From contig OMZV01000009.1 of assembly GCA_900315635.1 (NCBI GenBank), positions 1 to 64,000 on the forward strand: a stretch of 64,000 nucleotides of DNA. Direction: 5' to 3'. Positions 1-9,593 of the stretch are shown here, piece after piece. Position 1 is the stretch's first letter; each line of letters starts with the position of its first letter. Under the pieces are notes generated by a model that was not told the DNA's origin, ran no database searches, and saw nothing but the letters and a program-made list of their open reading frames with translations. The position numbers were made by a program, and so were the translations under genes. The stretch is from an uncultured Prevotella sp. (GTDB taxonomy: Bacteria; Bacteroidota; Bacteroidia; Bacteroidales; Bacteroidaceae).

Positions 1-8
1 CCCATACC

Positions 9-192
9 CAAAGATAGAATTTATGCTAAAATGTTGATAATCAGAGTTAATTAAAAATAAATATAAGCCAATTATTTGGAATGCAACATAGAAGATACCC
101 AATTAGATTGCAAAAGATACCCAATTAGAAGCTAAAACGGTATCTTTTACAATCTAATTGGGTATCTTTTTGTATGGGCTTTGATTATCAAT
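9..192 (+). repeat. 22-bp-phased intergenic repeat element, copy A
   Basis: Positions 90-111 and 112-133 are two consecutive 22-bp units; the second begins AAAAGATACCCAATTAGA and ends AGCT. They are followed by an inverted half: 153-170 is the exact reverse complement of 112-129, and 140-166 pairs with 94-120 with one mismatch, so two alternative long hairpins are possible. A decayed unit plus GCTAAAATG lies at 9-34. Near-palindromic motifs TTGATAATCA (35-44) and TTGATTATCAA (181-191) flank the element. The same design recurs at 33749-33845 and 60675-60774. No coding potential is seen in 1-251. Confidence 0.85.
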
Positions 193-251
193 AAGTTATA
201 GAAGCATTAGACGAACCATCAATAACAACTAAAGAGCGGAATCATCTGATG

Positions 252-3200
252 CTATTTTTTATTACTTTTCTTGCTCTTCTTCTGCTTGTTCTTCTTATTC
301 TTGTTACCAATTGTAAACAAGTCGCCAATAGTGTTGAAGTCCTTCTTCAGAATGAATCCTATGCCTTGAGTTGTCAGCGAGTTACGGGTGAAATAACGGT
401 CATTGGTCTGATTGTATACCCTAATAGCCGCATTACCATTCGGAGTCAGAAGGTAACGCAGGTCGAAGTCGCCAATGAAGGATGAGTTGTTTGTAGTCAC
501 CTTGTCGCGATAGCCGAATTGCCCTTGGAAGAAGAGCCGGTTGTTGAGCATCCTACCTGACAGCAAGCCTTCATACTCGGCATCACTGAATCCCTCATCA
601 CCGGTCGAGATGTTCGCTCCGATGTTCCAGTTAGTATTATGGATGACACTCGAGAGGACATTGGACAATTGCTGTGAGAGCGTCCCTGAAAGCACGCTCT
701 GCATTGCCAGGGATGTCCGGCTCTGCGATGCATTACTCTCTATCTCGGCATTGTTATTACCCGGATTGTAGAAACGACCAACCGCCAACAAATAAAGCAC
801 TTGCTGGTTCATGTCTTCCTCGGAATCCATAACCGAGCGAACCATCTGCTGGGCATCAGACGACAGTGTTGGCAAGTCGATGCCGAATGTAACGTTTGGC
901 TTAAGAGGTGTACCGAGGATATTCATCAGGCAATTCACACGGATGTTGCCCGATGTAAAGCTTCTGCCCATCTGTAAGTCTGACAGGCTCACACCGTTAA
1001 CGGTGTACTGAGCCTTGACATTAAGCCGCGCCTCGAACGGGTTGCCGCCAAACGTTATCGAAGAGCCGGGCAGGAAGGTAAAGTTCTTCTTGACCAGGTT
1101 CTGGATGGTCATAGTGTAATTGCCGAACTCCACGTTATAGTTGCCAAACATCTGAAAAGCACCCTTGTTATAGTAAGTTGCCCTTATGACTCCATCGCCA
1201 TGAAAGTCCATGTGGTCGCCATTGCTCTCGTCCATCAGCACACGCAGGGTGAAGTCTGGCGTCGTGTTGATAAGCAAGTTCATTGTGAAGTCGCTTGGTA
1301 TGTCAATTTCCTGAGGGCTACCCTCTCCTACGAATGCAGGCGGCCGGGCTGTACTGTCCTGTCTGACAAGCTTTACACTGTCGGTAGTTGCATCTTTCCA
1401 GTGGATAAACGAGTTGTCGTCAAGGGCTCCGCTGTAACCGGCGTCATACTCCATGTACGACTTGCCAACAGGCGTGATATTGGCATTGATAGTCGTCTCA
1501 TTAGGACGTCCTATAACATCACACGAGCCAGAGCCATAAATAACGCCACGGAAGGTATTGTTGCCGAACTCCGGAAGGTTAAGGCAAAGCAGATGGTCGG
1601 CTTCGACATGAATGTCGAATGTCCATTGATGGAAGTTGTGATGATGGATTCCACCTGTTATTATTCCGAGGTTTCCGTCCCGGTCATATATAGAGTCATG
1701 AGCAAATTCTATCTCATCAGGCACGATATGGATATGAGAATTGTGCATGGTGTATGTAGTATTGGTCTGGGTGATACTCATGTCGCCATTGCTAATCATA
1801 TCGCCGTCCATGTTTACCTCAGAGAGGTCACCGAATATCCGGCAAGTTCCATTGCCGGTAGCCTCAACATTGGACAGAACCGCACCTGCGAATCCTTCGA
1901 GGAACTGCAACTTCGTGTTATGGCAGACCATCGGGAGATTGATGTAATGTTCCTTGATAGAAACATAGCCGTCAATATTGGTGTAACAATCCGGTCCATC
2001 GTCGGCTACAGAGTTAATGTTTATCCGTCCTACATTATTGTCATAATCGACCTTAGCATGAAGTGTTCCGAACTCACCGCCCTGGAACCGGAAGTCGGCT
2101 ATATCCAAGTTTGCGTATGCTTTAGGACTCTTGAAGAATGACTTCACATAACCACGGCCAGTTACAAGACCCGTGAACTTGACAGAATTGAAACCCACCA
2201 AATCAAGGACATACTTAAGATTGATATTGCTGAAATCGACTAGCAGTGAGTCGTTTTCATTGCCGGTAGTCTGTCCGTTCACACTGACATGCTGCTCACC
2301 GTTGGACACTTCGAAATGGTCGATGTTCAAGAGGTTCTGCTGATAAGTAAGATGCGACGGCTGGACAGCCACGTGGATGGTGTCGAATACTTCCACTGAT
2401 GGATTAACATCAACGCTGAGTCCCAGTCCCCTTGCTGCCGAACGGAACAGATGGACATTGGCACTAAGGTCGCCATAGTTGTGAGTATTGCCCCGAAGAT
2501 CCCATGTACCGTTAAGGGTTACATCATCGTTAGAAGCTGTGGCGTTGAGGACTATAGCCAGTGGAGTTCCATTGTCACTTACCCGCTCACCACGAATTTG
2601 ACATTGCAGCCCGTCCTTTGTAGTGAAACCATCCGAAGGACCGAACTGCTCAGAGGTGTTTGGCGATATGCTGATGCTGGCATTCTTGATATGGTTGCCG
2701 TTATAAACGACTTCAGGCGCGGTAAGGTTCAAGTCGATGGCGTGGGCTAAATCATTTACCGAGCCATTGATGTTGACTGGACCGTTGAAGTGAAGCGGTA
2801 TTCCCAGAATGTCCCTTAGCACCTTGGCACTGACAAGACAGCCATGTACTGTAAATGCATTCCCTGACGAACGGCGCTCACCGGGGAACAGACTTGGCAG
2901 ATGATGGTCGAGGACGCTTAAGAAACTTTTATGCAGGGTCTGATAATCATAGACTCCACTCAGGTGCAATTCACCGAAATCACTAGCCACATCGGCAGAA
3001 CGATGCCGGAAGTTGTTCCTGACGTTAGCGTGCAACTGGTTGACAACGTATGACTTACCCTCGCCTATAGCTGAGAAGTCGGTTATGTCTAGCGAACCGT
3101 TCAGATGGTCGAGGTCAGAACCGGTGACATCAGCCTTAGCCTTCATGGAGAAAGAACGGTTGCCGAGGGCATTGGTCAGTTTCAGTTTGTATGGATTGAA

Positions 3201-4757
3201 ATGCTGGGCATCAAGGGAAGCAAGAATCTTCGAGCGATTGATGGTACCTGCGAGATTCAGTTTGCCATTTGGGTCGTCGATGGAAGCCTTGCCGTTGAAT
3301 GTCTCATTGGCGAATGTTCCGTCAACGCTTATATTTCTGTAGGAATATCCATGATAGTCGAACTGGCGGACGTTACCGCTGGCTGTAACGTTAAGGGCAG
3401 GCAGACGGAACGGATTAGGTATCATGCCGTGAGCCGTAATGTCGGCTATAACCTTGCCGAAGTCTTTATTGTCGAGGACATGACCTAGCTCGAAGCCCGG
3501 TGTCTTGACGGCTGCATTGAACTTTCCACCGTTATATTCTGCCTTCAAAGTGACATTACCGGCAGAGGTCCTGATGTCGCCATCGGCTGAGATATTCTTT
3601 CCTTGTCCGTTGGCCTTACCTTTAAAATAAATATCACCAAGGCGGATAACTGCGTCAGGCAATGTTATGTTATGATTCCTGAGATTACGGGCGACATACT
3701 TGATCCCGTCGGCACTGGTCTTAAGAGGTGACGCGACAAAGAACCAATGAGGAGTGCCCGACAGATGGTCGACACCGCCATGACCACGGACGACGATGCT
3801 CTCATCATCGGTAACGATACTGATTGTCTTGACGTTGACGTTATCTGATGTCCCGTCAATGTCGGCTTGCAGATTCAGCCTGTTTGAGAAGCCGCGCAAA
3901 GCGGGATCAAGGAATCCGAGGTCGGCAGGGGCAATATAGCTTTTGGCTAACTTTACCGTGTATTTCAGATTCTTCAATGGAGAGGATGATCCGGAATTTT
4001 TGTTGCCCGATCCACCAAAAGAAGCATGTATATATGGGAAGAAAACCTTAGAACGAGGAAGTTCTATAGTGAGGTTGCTCATTGTAGCCGAGTGCTTATC
4101 AGTCTTCAGCTTGAAGGCTAACTGCCGAAGATCCAGTCCCGACTGTTCCTTCAAAGCAAGACGGCGGACTGAGGCATCAATAGTATTGTCAGTGATATGA
4201 TTAAGGAGGATATGAGCGCTGAGGTTACTGACATTCAAGTGATTGATGTCCAATAAGTTGCCCTTCGGCTTTTGATAATCATTCCAACGGGCTTTTCCGT
4301 TTCTTATGACCAGTGAAGCTATGCGCAAGTCAAGTGGTTTATGGCTTGTGGTATCCTTAGAAGCCAATGAGTCTAAGACAAACTGGAAGTTAGTCGGTGA
4401 GTTCTTTGACGTGCGATAAAGATTGGCATCGAGTCCGAAAAGCTGGGCTGACGATACAGAGACACGTCCTTCGAAAAGTGGGATTATATCTACCTTTGCA
4501 GCAACACGGGTTGCAAAGAGTAGCTTCTTGTGCTTTTGGTCATAAATGCGAACATCGTCAACGATGACGCGATTGAGAAATCCGACATCAACACGTCCGA
4601 CCTCAACCCTCGTCCCGAGTTTCCCGGCAAGGGCAGAAGCGACTTCAGAGCCGACAATATTCTGTACGAACGGGATATGCAAGACCACAGTGACAAGCAC
4701 AAAGAGTGCCACCACAGTCCATATTATATAGTTTATAACCTTACGAATTATCCGCAT
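252..4757 (-). CDS. TamB-family (DUF490) translocation/assembly module protein
   Basis: A 1501-residue protein with one N-terminal membrane segment (about residues 10-30), then a very long beta-rich repetitive region, ending in a TamB/DUF490-type C-terminal domain (about 1100-1470) and a lysine-rich tail. Length and layout fit the AsmA/TamB family, which bridges inner and outer membrane and is implicated in outer membrane protein assembly or lipid transport. It is anchored in the inner membrane with the bulk in the periplasm. Transcribed alone, divergently from nqrA. No TamA-like partner lies in the window, so it is named by family only. The minus-strand promoter box at 4832-4839 fits the ATG start at 4757. 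Confidence 0.85.
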   Translation of the reverse strand: MRIIRKVINYIIWTVVALFVLVTVVLHIPFVQNIVGSEVASALAGKLGTRVEVGRVDVGFLNRVIVDDVRIYDQKHKKLLFATRVAAKVDIIPLFEGRVSVSSAQLFGLDANLYRTSKNSPTNFQFVLDSLASKDTTSHKPLDLRIASLVIRNGKARWNDYQKPKGNLLDINHLNVSNLSAHILLNHITDNTIDASVRRLALKEQSGLDLRQLAFKLKTDKHSATMSNLTIELPRSKVFFPYIHASFGGSGNKNSGSSSPLKNLKYTVKLAKSYIAPADLGFLDPALRGFSNRLNLQADIDGTSDNVNVKTISIVTDDESIVVRGHGGVDHLSGTPHWFFVASPLKTSADGIKYVARNLRNHNITLPDAVIRLGDIYFKGKANGQGKNISADGDIRTSAGNVTLKAEYNGGKFNAAVKTPGFELGHVLDNKDFGKVIADITAHGMIPNPFRLPALNVTASGNVRQFDYHGYSYRNISVDGTFANETFNGKASIDDPNGKLNLAGTINRSKILASLDAQHFNPYKLKLTNALGNRSFSMKAKADVTGSDLDHLNGSLDITDFSAIGEGKSYVVNQLHANVRNNFRHRSADVASDFGELHLSGVYDYQTLHKSFLSVLDHHLPSLFPGERRSSGNAFTVHGCLVSAKVLRDILGIPLHFNGPVNINGSVNDLAHAIDLNLTAPEVVYNGNHIKNASISISPNTSEQFGPSDGFTTKDGLQCQIRGERVSDNGTPLAIVLNATASNDDVTLNGTWDLRGNTHNYGDLSANVHLFRSAARGLGLSVDVNPSVEVFDTIHVAVQPSHLTYQQNLLNIDHFEVSNGEQHVSVNGQTTGNENDSLLVDFSNINLKYVLDLVGFNSVKFTGLVTGRGYVKSFFKSPKAYANLDIADFRFQGGEFGTLHAKVDYDNNVGRININSVADDGPDCYTNIDGYVSIKEHYINLPMVCHNTKLQFLEGFAGAVLSNVEATGNGTCRIFGDLSEVNMDGDMISNGDMSITQTNTTYTMHNSHIHIVPDEIEFAHDSIYDRDGNLGIITGGIHHHNFHQWTFDIHVEADHLLCLNLPEFGNNTFRGVIYGSGSCDVIGRPNETTINANITPVGKSYMEYDAGYSGALDDNSFIHWKDATTDSVKLVRQDSTARPPAFVGEGSPQEIDIPSDFTMNLLINTTPDFTLRVLMDESNGDHMDFHGDGVIRATYYNKGAFQMFGNYNVEFGNYTMTIQNLVKKNFTFLPGSSITFGGNPFEARLNVKAQYTVNGVSLSDLQMGRSFTSGNIRVNCLMNILGTPLKPNVTFGIDLPTLSSDAQQMVRSVMDSEEDMNQQVLYLLAVGRFYNPGNNNAEIESNASQSRTSLAMQSVLSGTLSQQLSNVLSSVIHNTNWNIGANISTGDEGFSDAEYEGLLSGRMLNNRLFFQGQFGYRDKVTTNNSSFIGDFDLRYLLTPNGNAAIRVYNQTNDRYFTRNSLTTQGIGFILKKDFNTIGDLFTIGNKNKKNKQKKSKKSNKK

Positions 4758-4831
4758 TTAAGATTCCCAAAAGCTGCTCAAAGTTCGCTAAATCATTGTG
4801 CCAAATTCACAAAATTGCTCTTTTGAGTTTG

Positions 4832-4839
4832 CAAATCTA
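4832..4839 (-). promoter_or_regulatory. Probable -7 box for the TamB-like gene
   Basis: Minus strand reads TAGATTTG, matching the Bacteroidota TAnnTTTG -7 box, about 75 nt upstream of the start codon. No clear TTTG is seen at -33. Confidence 0.45.
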
Positions 4840-4902
4840 CAAAACTTTTGATGAAATTAAAAAATTAAACACGAAAAATTACGAACTTAAAGTAATTTTT
4901 TT

Positions 4903-4910
4903 TATTTTTG
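4903..4910 (+). promoter_or_regulatory. Probable nqr operon promoter (-7 box)
   Basis: TATTTTTG matches TAnnTTTG and lies 54 nt before the nqrA ATG. The -33 element is not obvious. The region is shared with the divergent TamB-like gene. Confidence 0.5.
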
Positions 4911-4964
4911 CAGCAACTATTCATTGCTGTTAGATAAATTATTATCAACTAATTGACCAAAAAT

Positions 4965-6317
4965 ATGGTAAATGTTATCAAGTTGCACAAGGGCTTGGAC
5001 ATTAATCTGAAAGGAGCTGCGGAGCTGAAGAAAGTCTCTGTAGGTCCAGTCAGTCATTATGCTTTGTTGCCGTCGGCTTTCGTGGGCGTTACCCCGAAGG
5101 TTGTTGTCAAAGTCGGCGACAAGGTACTTGCCGGAGAGCCTTTGTTTGTGAACAAGTCATGCCCTGACGTGAGATTTGCGTCGCCTGTTAGCGGAACAGT
5201 TACGGCTGTGGTCCGTGGCGAAAGACGAAAGGTGCTAGCCGTTGAGATTGACGCCGACGCACAGCAACAGTTCCACGACTATGGCAAGAGTGACCCATCG
5301 AAGCTCGACGCCGATGGAGTGAAGAAAGCACTGCTGGAAAGCGGTCTGTTCGGATATATCGACCAGCTCCCTTACGCAGTTTCAACAACTCCTGACACTA
5401 AGCCTAAAGCCATCTTTGTATCAGCACTCAGGGACAAGCCACTGTCTGCAGACTTTGAGTTTGAGCTTAAAGGAAATGAGAAGGACTTCCAGACCGGTCT
5501 GACCGCTCTCTCGAAGATTGCTGAGGTACACCTCGGAATTGGAGCACAGCAGAGCGCCGACGCCCTGGTTAACGCCAAGGATGTCGACATCAATGTCTTC
5601 GACGGCAAGTGCCCGGCAGGAAATGTAGGTATTCAGGTTAACCACATCGACCCGGTAAACAAGGGAGAAATTGTCTGGACAGTCGATCCTACAGCTGTTA
5701 TCTTCTTCGGACGTCTGTTCAACACAGGCAAGGTGAACCTAACCCGCACCATAGCTATCGCCGGAAGTGAAGTCAAGGAACCGGCTTACGCTGACGTTCT
5801 CGTCGGCGCAAAGATCGGCGAGGTCGTAGGCGACGGCATCAAGACCGACCGCCACGTCCGTCTGCTCGACGGCAATCCTCTCACAGGACGCAAGGTGACA
5901 AAGGATGATTATCTCGGAGCACACACATCAGAGATTACAGCTATTCCAGAGGGCGACGATGTCAATGAGTTTGCCGGATGGATTATGCCACGACTGAAAG
6001 AGTTCTCAACATCACACAGTTATTTCAGCTGGCTCTTCGGAAAGAAGAAGCAGTACGACCTCGATGCCCGTATAAAGGGCGGCGAGCGCCATATCATCAT
6101 GAGCGGTGAATATGATAAGGTATTGCCAATGGACATCTATGGCGAGTACCTCATCAAGGCTATCATCACCGGCGACATAGACAAGCAGGAGCAACTCGGA
6201 ATCTATGAGGTAAGCCCTGAGGACTTTGCACTGGCAGAGTTCGTCGACTCTTCAAAGCTTCCTCTGCAACAGATTGTCCGCAAGGGTCTCGACATACTCA
6301 GGAAGGAGAACGCATAG
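4965..6317 (+). CDS. nqrA: Na+-translocating NADH:quinone reductase subunit A
   Basis: A 450-residue NqrA, the peripheral cytoplasmic subunit of the Na+-pumping NADH:ubiquinone oxidoreductase. The N-terminus (IKLHKGLDINLKG) and the glycine-rich SPVSGTVTAVVRGERRKVLA segment are family-typical. An in-frame TTG lies 12 nt upstream (4953), but the ATG at 4965 gives the family start MVNVIKL and is preferred. First gene of a six-gene operon in canonical order A-B-C-D-E-F; the 63-nt gap to nqrB is AT-rich with no hairpin noticed. The complex couples NADH oxidation to Na+ export, the usual primary pump of Bacteroidales respiration. Confidence 0.95.
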   Translation: MVNVIKLHKGLDINLKGAAELKKVSVGPVSHYALLPSAFVGVTPKVVVKVGDKVLAGEPLFVNKSCPDVRFASPVSGTVTAVVRGERRKVLAVEIDADAQQQFHDYGKSDPSKLDADGVKKALLESGLFGYIDQLPYAVSTTPDTKPKAIFVSALRDKPLSADFEFELKGNEKDFQTGLTALSKIAEVHLGIGAQQSADALVNAKDVDINVFDGKCPAGNVGIQVNHIDPVNKGEIVWTVDPTAVIFFGRLFNTGKVNLTRTIAIAGSEVKEPAYADVLVGAKIGEVVGDGIKTDRHVRLLDGNPLTGRKVTKDDYLGAHTSEITAIPEGDDVNEFAGWIMPRLKEFSTSHSYFSWLFGKKKQYDLDARIKGGERHIIMSGEYDKVLPMDIYGEYLIKAIITGDIDKQEQLGIYEVSPEDFALAEFVDSSKLPLQQIVRKGLDILRKENA

Positions 6318-6380
6318 TTTCCTCTTCCACGAAGGTAATCACAATTTTTAATTTTTAATTTTGAACTTAGAATTAAAATA

Positions 6381-7535
6381 ATGAGTTTAAGAAATTATCT
6401 AGATAAGATACGCCCGAAGTTCGAGGAAGGTGGCAGCCTGCACGCTTTCAAGAGCGTTTACGACGGCTTCGACTCGTTCCTCTATGTCTCATCGGAGACA
6501 TCGAAGAGCGGCACGTCAATCCACGACGCCATCGATTCAAAGCGTATTATGAGTATTGTCGTTATAGCACTTCTGCCGGCAATGCTCTTCGGAATGTACA
6601 ACATCGGCTATCAGAACGCCGTGCTTGCAGGAAAACTCAGTGAGGCAACATTCTGGGGAATGTTCTTCTACGGTTTCCTGGAACTGCTTCCAAATATTCT
6701 TGTTTCATACATCGTCGGACTCGGCATTGAGTTCGCATGGGCACAATGGAAGCATGAGGAGATTCAGGAAGGCTACCTCGTTACCGGTATCCTCATCCCT
6801 CTCATCACTCCTGTCACCATTCCTCTGTGGATGCTCGCCCTAGCCGTTGCCTTCTCGGTAATCTTCGCCAAGGAGATATTCGGTGGAACGGGAATGAACA
6901 TCTTCAACCCTGCACTCGTTGCGCGTGCGTTCCTTTTCTTCAGCTATCCTAGCAAGATGACAGGCGACGCAGTATGGGTTGCAAAGAGCTCTATCTGCGG
7001 ACTGGGCTTCAATGTCCCTGACGGACAGACCATGGCTACCCCCCTCGGAGAAATGGCTCAGGGCGCAAACCTGCCGTTCAATATGGACTGGATTTACGGA
7101 CTTATTCCGGGCTCAGTCGGCGAGACTTCTATCATAGCCATCGCGATTGGCGCAGTCATTCTGCTTTGGTGCGGAATAGCAAGCTGGAAGACCATGCTCA
7201 GCGTCTTCATCGGTGGTGGAGTCCTCGGCGCTATCTTCAACGCTACAGGTTCTCTGACATTGCCTTGGTACGACTACCTCGCTCTTGGCGGTTTCGCCTT
7301 CGGTGCAGTCTTCATGGCTACCGACCCTGTTACCAGCGCACGCACTGAGACAGGTAAGTGGATATACGGATTCATCGTTGGAGCTATGGCAGTGATTGTC
7401 CGTGTTTGCAATGCCGGTTATCCGGAGGGAATGATGCTTGCCATCCTTCTTGGCAACATGTTTGCTCCTCTCATCGACTATTGTGTGGTTCAACGTAACA
7501 TCTCAAAGCGCGCTCATCGTGGCGAACAGAAATAA
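6381..7535 (+). CDS. nqrB: Na+-NQR subunit B
   Basis: A 384-residue integral membrane subunit with about ten hydrophobic segments, related to RnfD. NqrB carries a covalently bound FMN on a Thr and riboflavin and forms part of the Na+ path. The conserved PGSVGETS stretch is at about residues 243-250; Thr249 there is the likely flavinylation neighbourhood, though I have not aligned it residue by residue to the characterised Vibrio site. The ATDPVTSARTE motif near the C-terminus is also family-typical. No ApbE flavin transferase is encoded in the window. Confidence 0.95.
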   Translation: MSLRNYLDKIRPKFEEGGSLHAFKSVYDGFDSFLYVSSETSKSGTSIHDAIDSKRIMSIVVIALLPAMLFGMYNIGYQNAVLAGKLSEATFWGMFFYGFLELLPNILVSYIVGLGIEFAWAQWKHEEIQEGYLVTGILIPLITPVTIPLWMLALAVAFSVIFAKEIFGGTGMNIFNPALVARAFLFFSYPSKMTGDAVWVAKSSICGLGFNVPDGQTMATPLGEMAQGANLPFNMDWIYGLIPGSVGETSIIAIAIGAVILLWCGIASWKTMLSVFIGGGVLGAIFNATGSLTLPWYDYLALGGFAFGAVFMATDPVTSARTETGKWIYGFIVGAMAVIVRVCNAGYPEGMMLAILLGNMFAPLIDYCVVQRNISKRAHRGEQK

Positions 7536-7549
7536 GAAAGGACAGCAAG

Positions 7550-8266
7550 ATGAAAACAAACAGCAATTCATATACAATTATTTATTCTGCGGTACTCGTC
7601 ATCATCGTGGCTTTCCTCTTGGCATTCGTCTTCCAGGCATTGAAGCCAGCGCAGGATGCTAACGTGGCTCTCGACCAGCAGAAGCAGATTCTCTATGCCC
7701 TCAATCAGGACCGTGGGATGAGTGATGCCGAAGCTGCGCAGAAATATAAGGAACTGATTGTTGCCGACGACATAATTGATGCCAACGGCAATGTCGTTAC
7801 AAAGGGAACTCAAGGCGGAACAAAGGCTGGATTCAAACTGAACAGCCAGGACGCCAAGAACGGAAAACTTGCCCTCTACCGCTGCAAGGTTGACGGCAAG
7901 GACAAGTACGTTATCCCTGTCTATGGAACAGGTCTTTGGGGACCTATCAGCGGCTACATCGCTATCAATGAGGACAAGGCAACAGTCTTCGGAGCTTACT
8001 TCAATCATGAGAGTGAGACAGCCGGACTGGGAGCCGAGATCAAGGACAACGCTCAATGGCAGGCTCAGTTCAAGGGCAAACACCTCTTTGCCAATGACCC
8101 GAGCAAGATCGCCCTCTCTGTAGTGAAGAAGGGAACAGTGAAGAACCCCGACTATGAGGTCGATGGCGTCACCGGTGCTACCCTCACTTCGAATGGTGTA
8201 TCGGCTATGCTCAAGGCTGATAAAGGCGGACTTCAACCATACGTTAAGTTCCTGAGCCAGAAGTAA
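7550..8266 (+). CDS. nqrC: Na+-NQR subunit C
   Basis: A 238-residue subunit with one N-terminal membrane helix (about residues 9-28) and a periplasmic FMN-binding domain. The flavinylation motif DGVTGAT ends at Thr211, the residue expected to be esterified to FMN by ApbE. Gap to nqrB is 14 nt. It passes electrons within the complex from the NqrD/E iron centre to NqrB. Confidence 0.95.
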   Translation: MKTNSNSYTIIYSAVLVIIVAFLLAFVFQALKPAQDANVALDQQKQILYALNQDRGMSDAEAAQKYKELIVADDIIDANGNVVTKGTQGGTKAGFKLNSQDAKNGKLALYRCKVDGKDKYVIPVYGTGLWGPISGYIAINEDKATVFGAYFNHESETAGLGAEIKDNAQWQAQFKGKHLFANDPSKIALSVVKKGTVKNPDYEVDGVTGATLTSNGVSAMLKADKGGLQPYVKFLSQK

Positions 8267-8310
8267 TCATAATTTTGGATTATGAATCATAAATTTGAAT
8301 TCGTGCAATT

Positions 8311-8934
8311 ATGAGTTTATTTTCAAAGCAAAATAAAAAGGTATTCACTGAGCCGCTGAACATCAACAACCCTATCATGGTGCAGGTGCTCGGTATATGC
8401 TCATCGCTGGCTGTCACCTCTCAGCTGAAGCCGGCAATAGTGATGGGACTCGCCGTGACTATCATCACAGCATTCTCGAACGTAATCATATCACTGATAA
8501 GAAAGACCATTCCTAACCGAATCCGTATCATCGTCCAGCTGGTTGTCGTGGCTGCCCTTGTGACCATCGTCAGCCAGATTCTGAAGGCAGTGGCTTACGA
8601 TGTAAGTGTACAGCTTTCGGTCTATGTCGGACTTATCATCACCAACTGTATCCTGATGGGTCGCCTTGAGGCTTTCGCCATGACCAACAAGCCTTGGCCT
8701 AGCTTCCTCGACGGACTCGGCAACGGACTGGGCTACGCAATGATTCTCGTCATTGTAGGTGCTTTCCGTGAGTTCTTCGGACGCGGCTCTCTGCTTGGCT
8801 TCCAGATTATCCCGAAGAGCATCTGCGATGCGGGCTGGAACAATGGAATGATGACCATGCCGGCAATGGCGCTTATCCTGCTCGGCTGCGTTATCTGGAT
8901 TCATCGTGCTTACTTCAGCAAGGACGAAAAGTAA
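8311..8934 (+). CDS. nqrD: Na+-NQR subunit D
   Basis: A 207-residue polytopic membrane protein of the NqrD/RnfE family. It opens with EPLNINNPIMVQVLGICSSL, where the Cys of the GICSSLAVT motif is one of the ligands of the intramembrane iron centre shared with NqrE. About six hydrophobic helices. Third-position codon use and spacing match its operon neighbours. Confidence 0.95.
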   Translation: MSLFSKQNKKVFTEPLNINNPIMVQVLGICSSLAVTSQLKPAIVMGLAVTIITAFSNVIISLIRKTIPNRIRIIVQLVVVAALVTIVSQILKAVAYDVSVQLSVYVGLIITNCILMGRLEAFAMTNKPWPSFLDGLGNGLGYAMILVIVGAFREFFGRGSLLGFQIIPKSICDAGWNNGMMTMPAMALILLGCVIWIHRAYFSKDEK

Positions 8935-8954
8935 AACCTAGGAGGACAAAGTAA

Positions 8955-9581
8955 ATGGAACACATAATTAATCTATTCATAAGGTCGATATTCGTCGACA
9001 ACATGATATTCTCATTCTTCCTCGGCATGTGCTCGTTCCTTGCCGTATCGAAGAACGTAAAGACATCGCTCGGACTCGGTCTTGCCGTCACTTTCGTGCT
9101 CGTCATCACCGTCCCTGTCGATTATCTGCTTCAGACCAAGGTGCTGGGTCCTGACTGCCTTATCCAGGGTGTCGACCTCTCCTATCTGAGCTTCATTCTC
9201 TTCATCGCCGTCATAGCCGGTATAACACAGATTGTGGAGATGGCAGTCGAGAAATACTCGCCGTCACTCTACAGCGCACTGGGAATATTCCTTCCGCTTA
9301 TCGCCGTAAACTGTGCCATCATGGGTGCGTCACTGTTCATGCAGCAGCGCATTGGTCTCGACCCGTCGAGCACTCAGTACATCGGCTCCGTCTGGGATTC
9401 CATCGCCTACGCATTCGGCTCAGGACTGGGCTGGACCCTGGCTATTGTCTCAATGGGTGCCGTCCGTGAGAAGATGCAGTACTGCGACGTACCAAAGCCA
9501 CTGCAGGGACTGGGCATAACGTTCATAACCGTCGGACTCATGGCAATGGCAATGATGTGTTTCTCTGGTATTAAACTTTAA
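8955..9581 (+). CDS. nqrE: Na+-NQR subunit E
   Basis: A 208-residue six-helix membrane protein, homologous to NqrD and inverted relative to it in the membrane. The N-terminal [18 protein letters not shown] and internal [12 protein letters not shown] segments carry the family Cys residues for the Fe centre. A purine-rich AGGAGG (8940-8945), unusually strong for this phylum, lies 9 nt before the ATG. Confidence 0.95.
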   Translation: MEHIINLFIRSIFVDNMIFSFFLGMCSFLAVSKNVKTSLGLGLAVTFVLVITVPVDYLLQTKVLGPDCLIQGVDLSYLSFILFIAVIAGITQIVEMAVEKYSPSLYSALGIFLPLIAVNCAIMGASLFMQQRIGLDPSSTQYIGSVWDSIAYAFGSGLGWTLAIVSMGAVREKMQYCDVPKPLQGLGITFITVGLMAMAMMCFSGIKL

Positions 9582-9593
9582 ACTAAAAGAAAA

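Noticed and set aside
1200..2141. A 313-codon open frame on the plus strand
   Set aside because: It lies wholly antisense to the TamB-like gene; composition and motifs support the minus-strand gene only.
4953..4964. TTG start for nqrA
   Set aside because: The ATG at 4965 gives the family N-terminus; the extra residues are not family-like.
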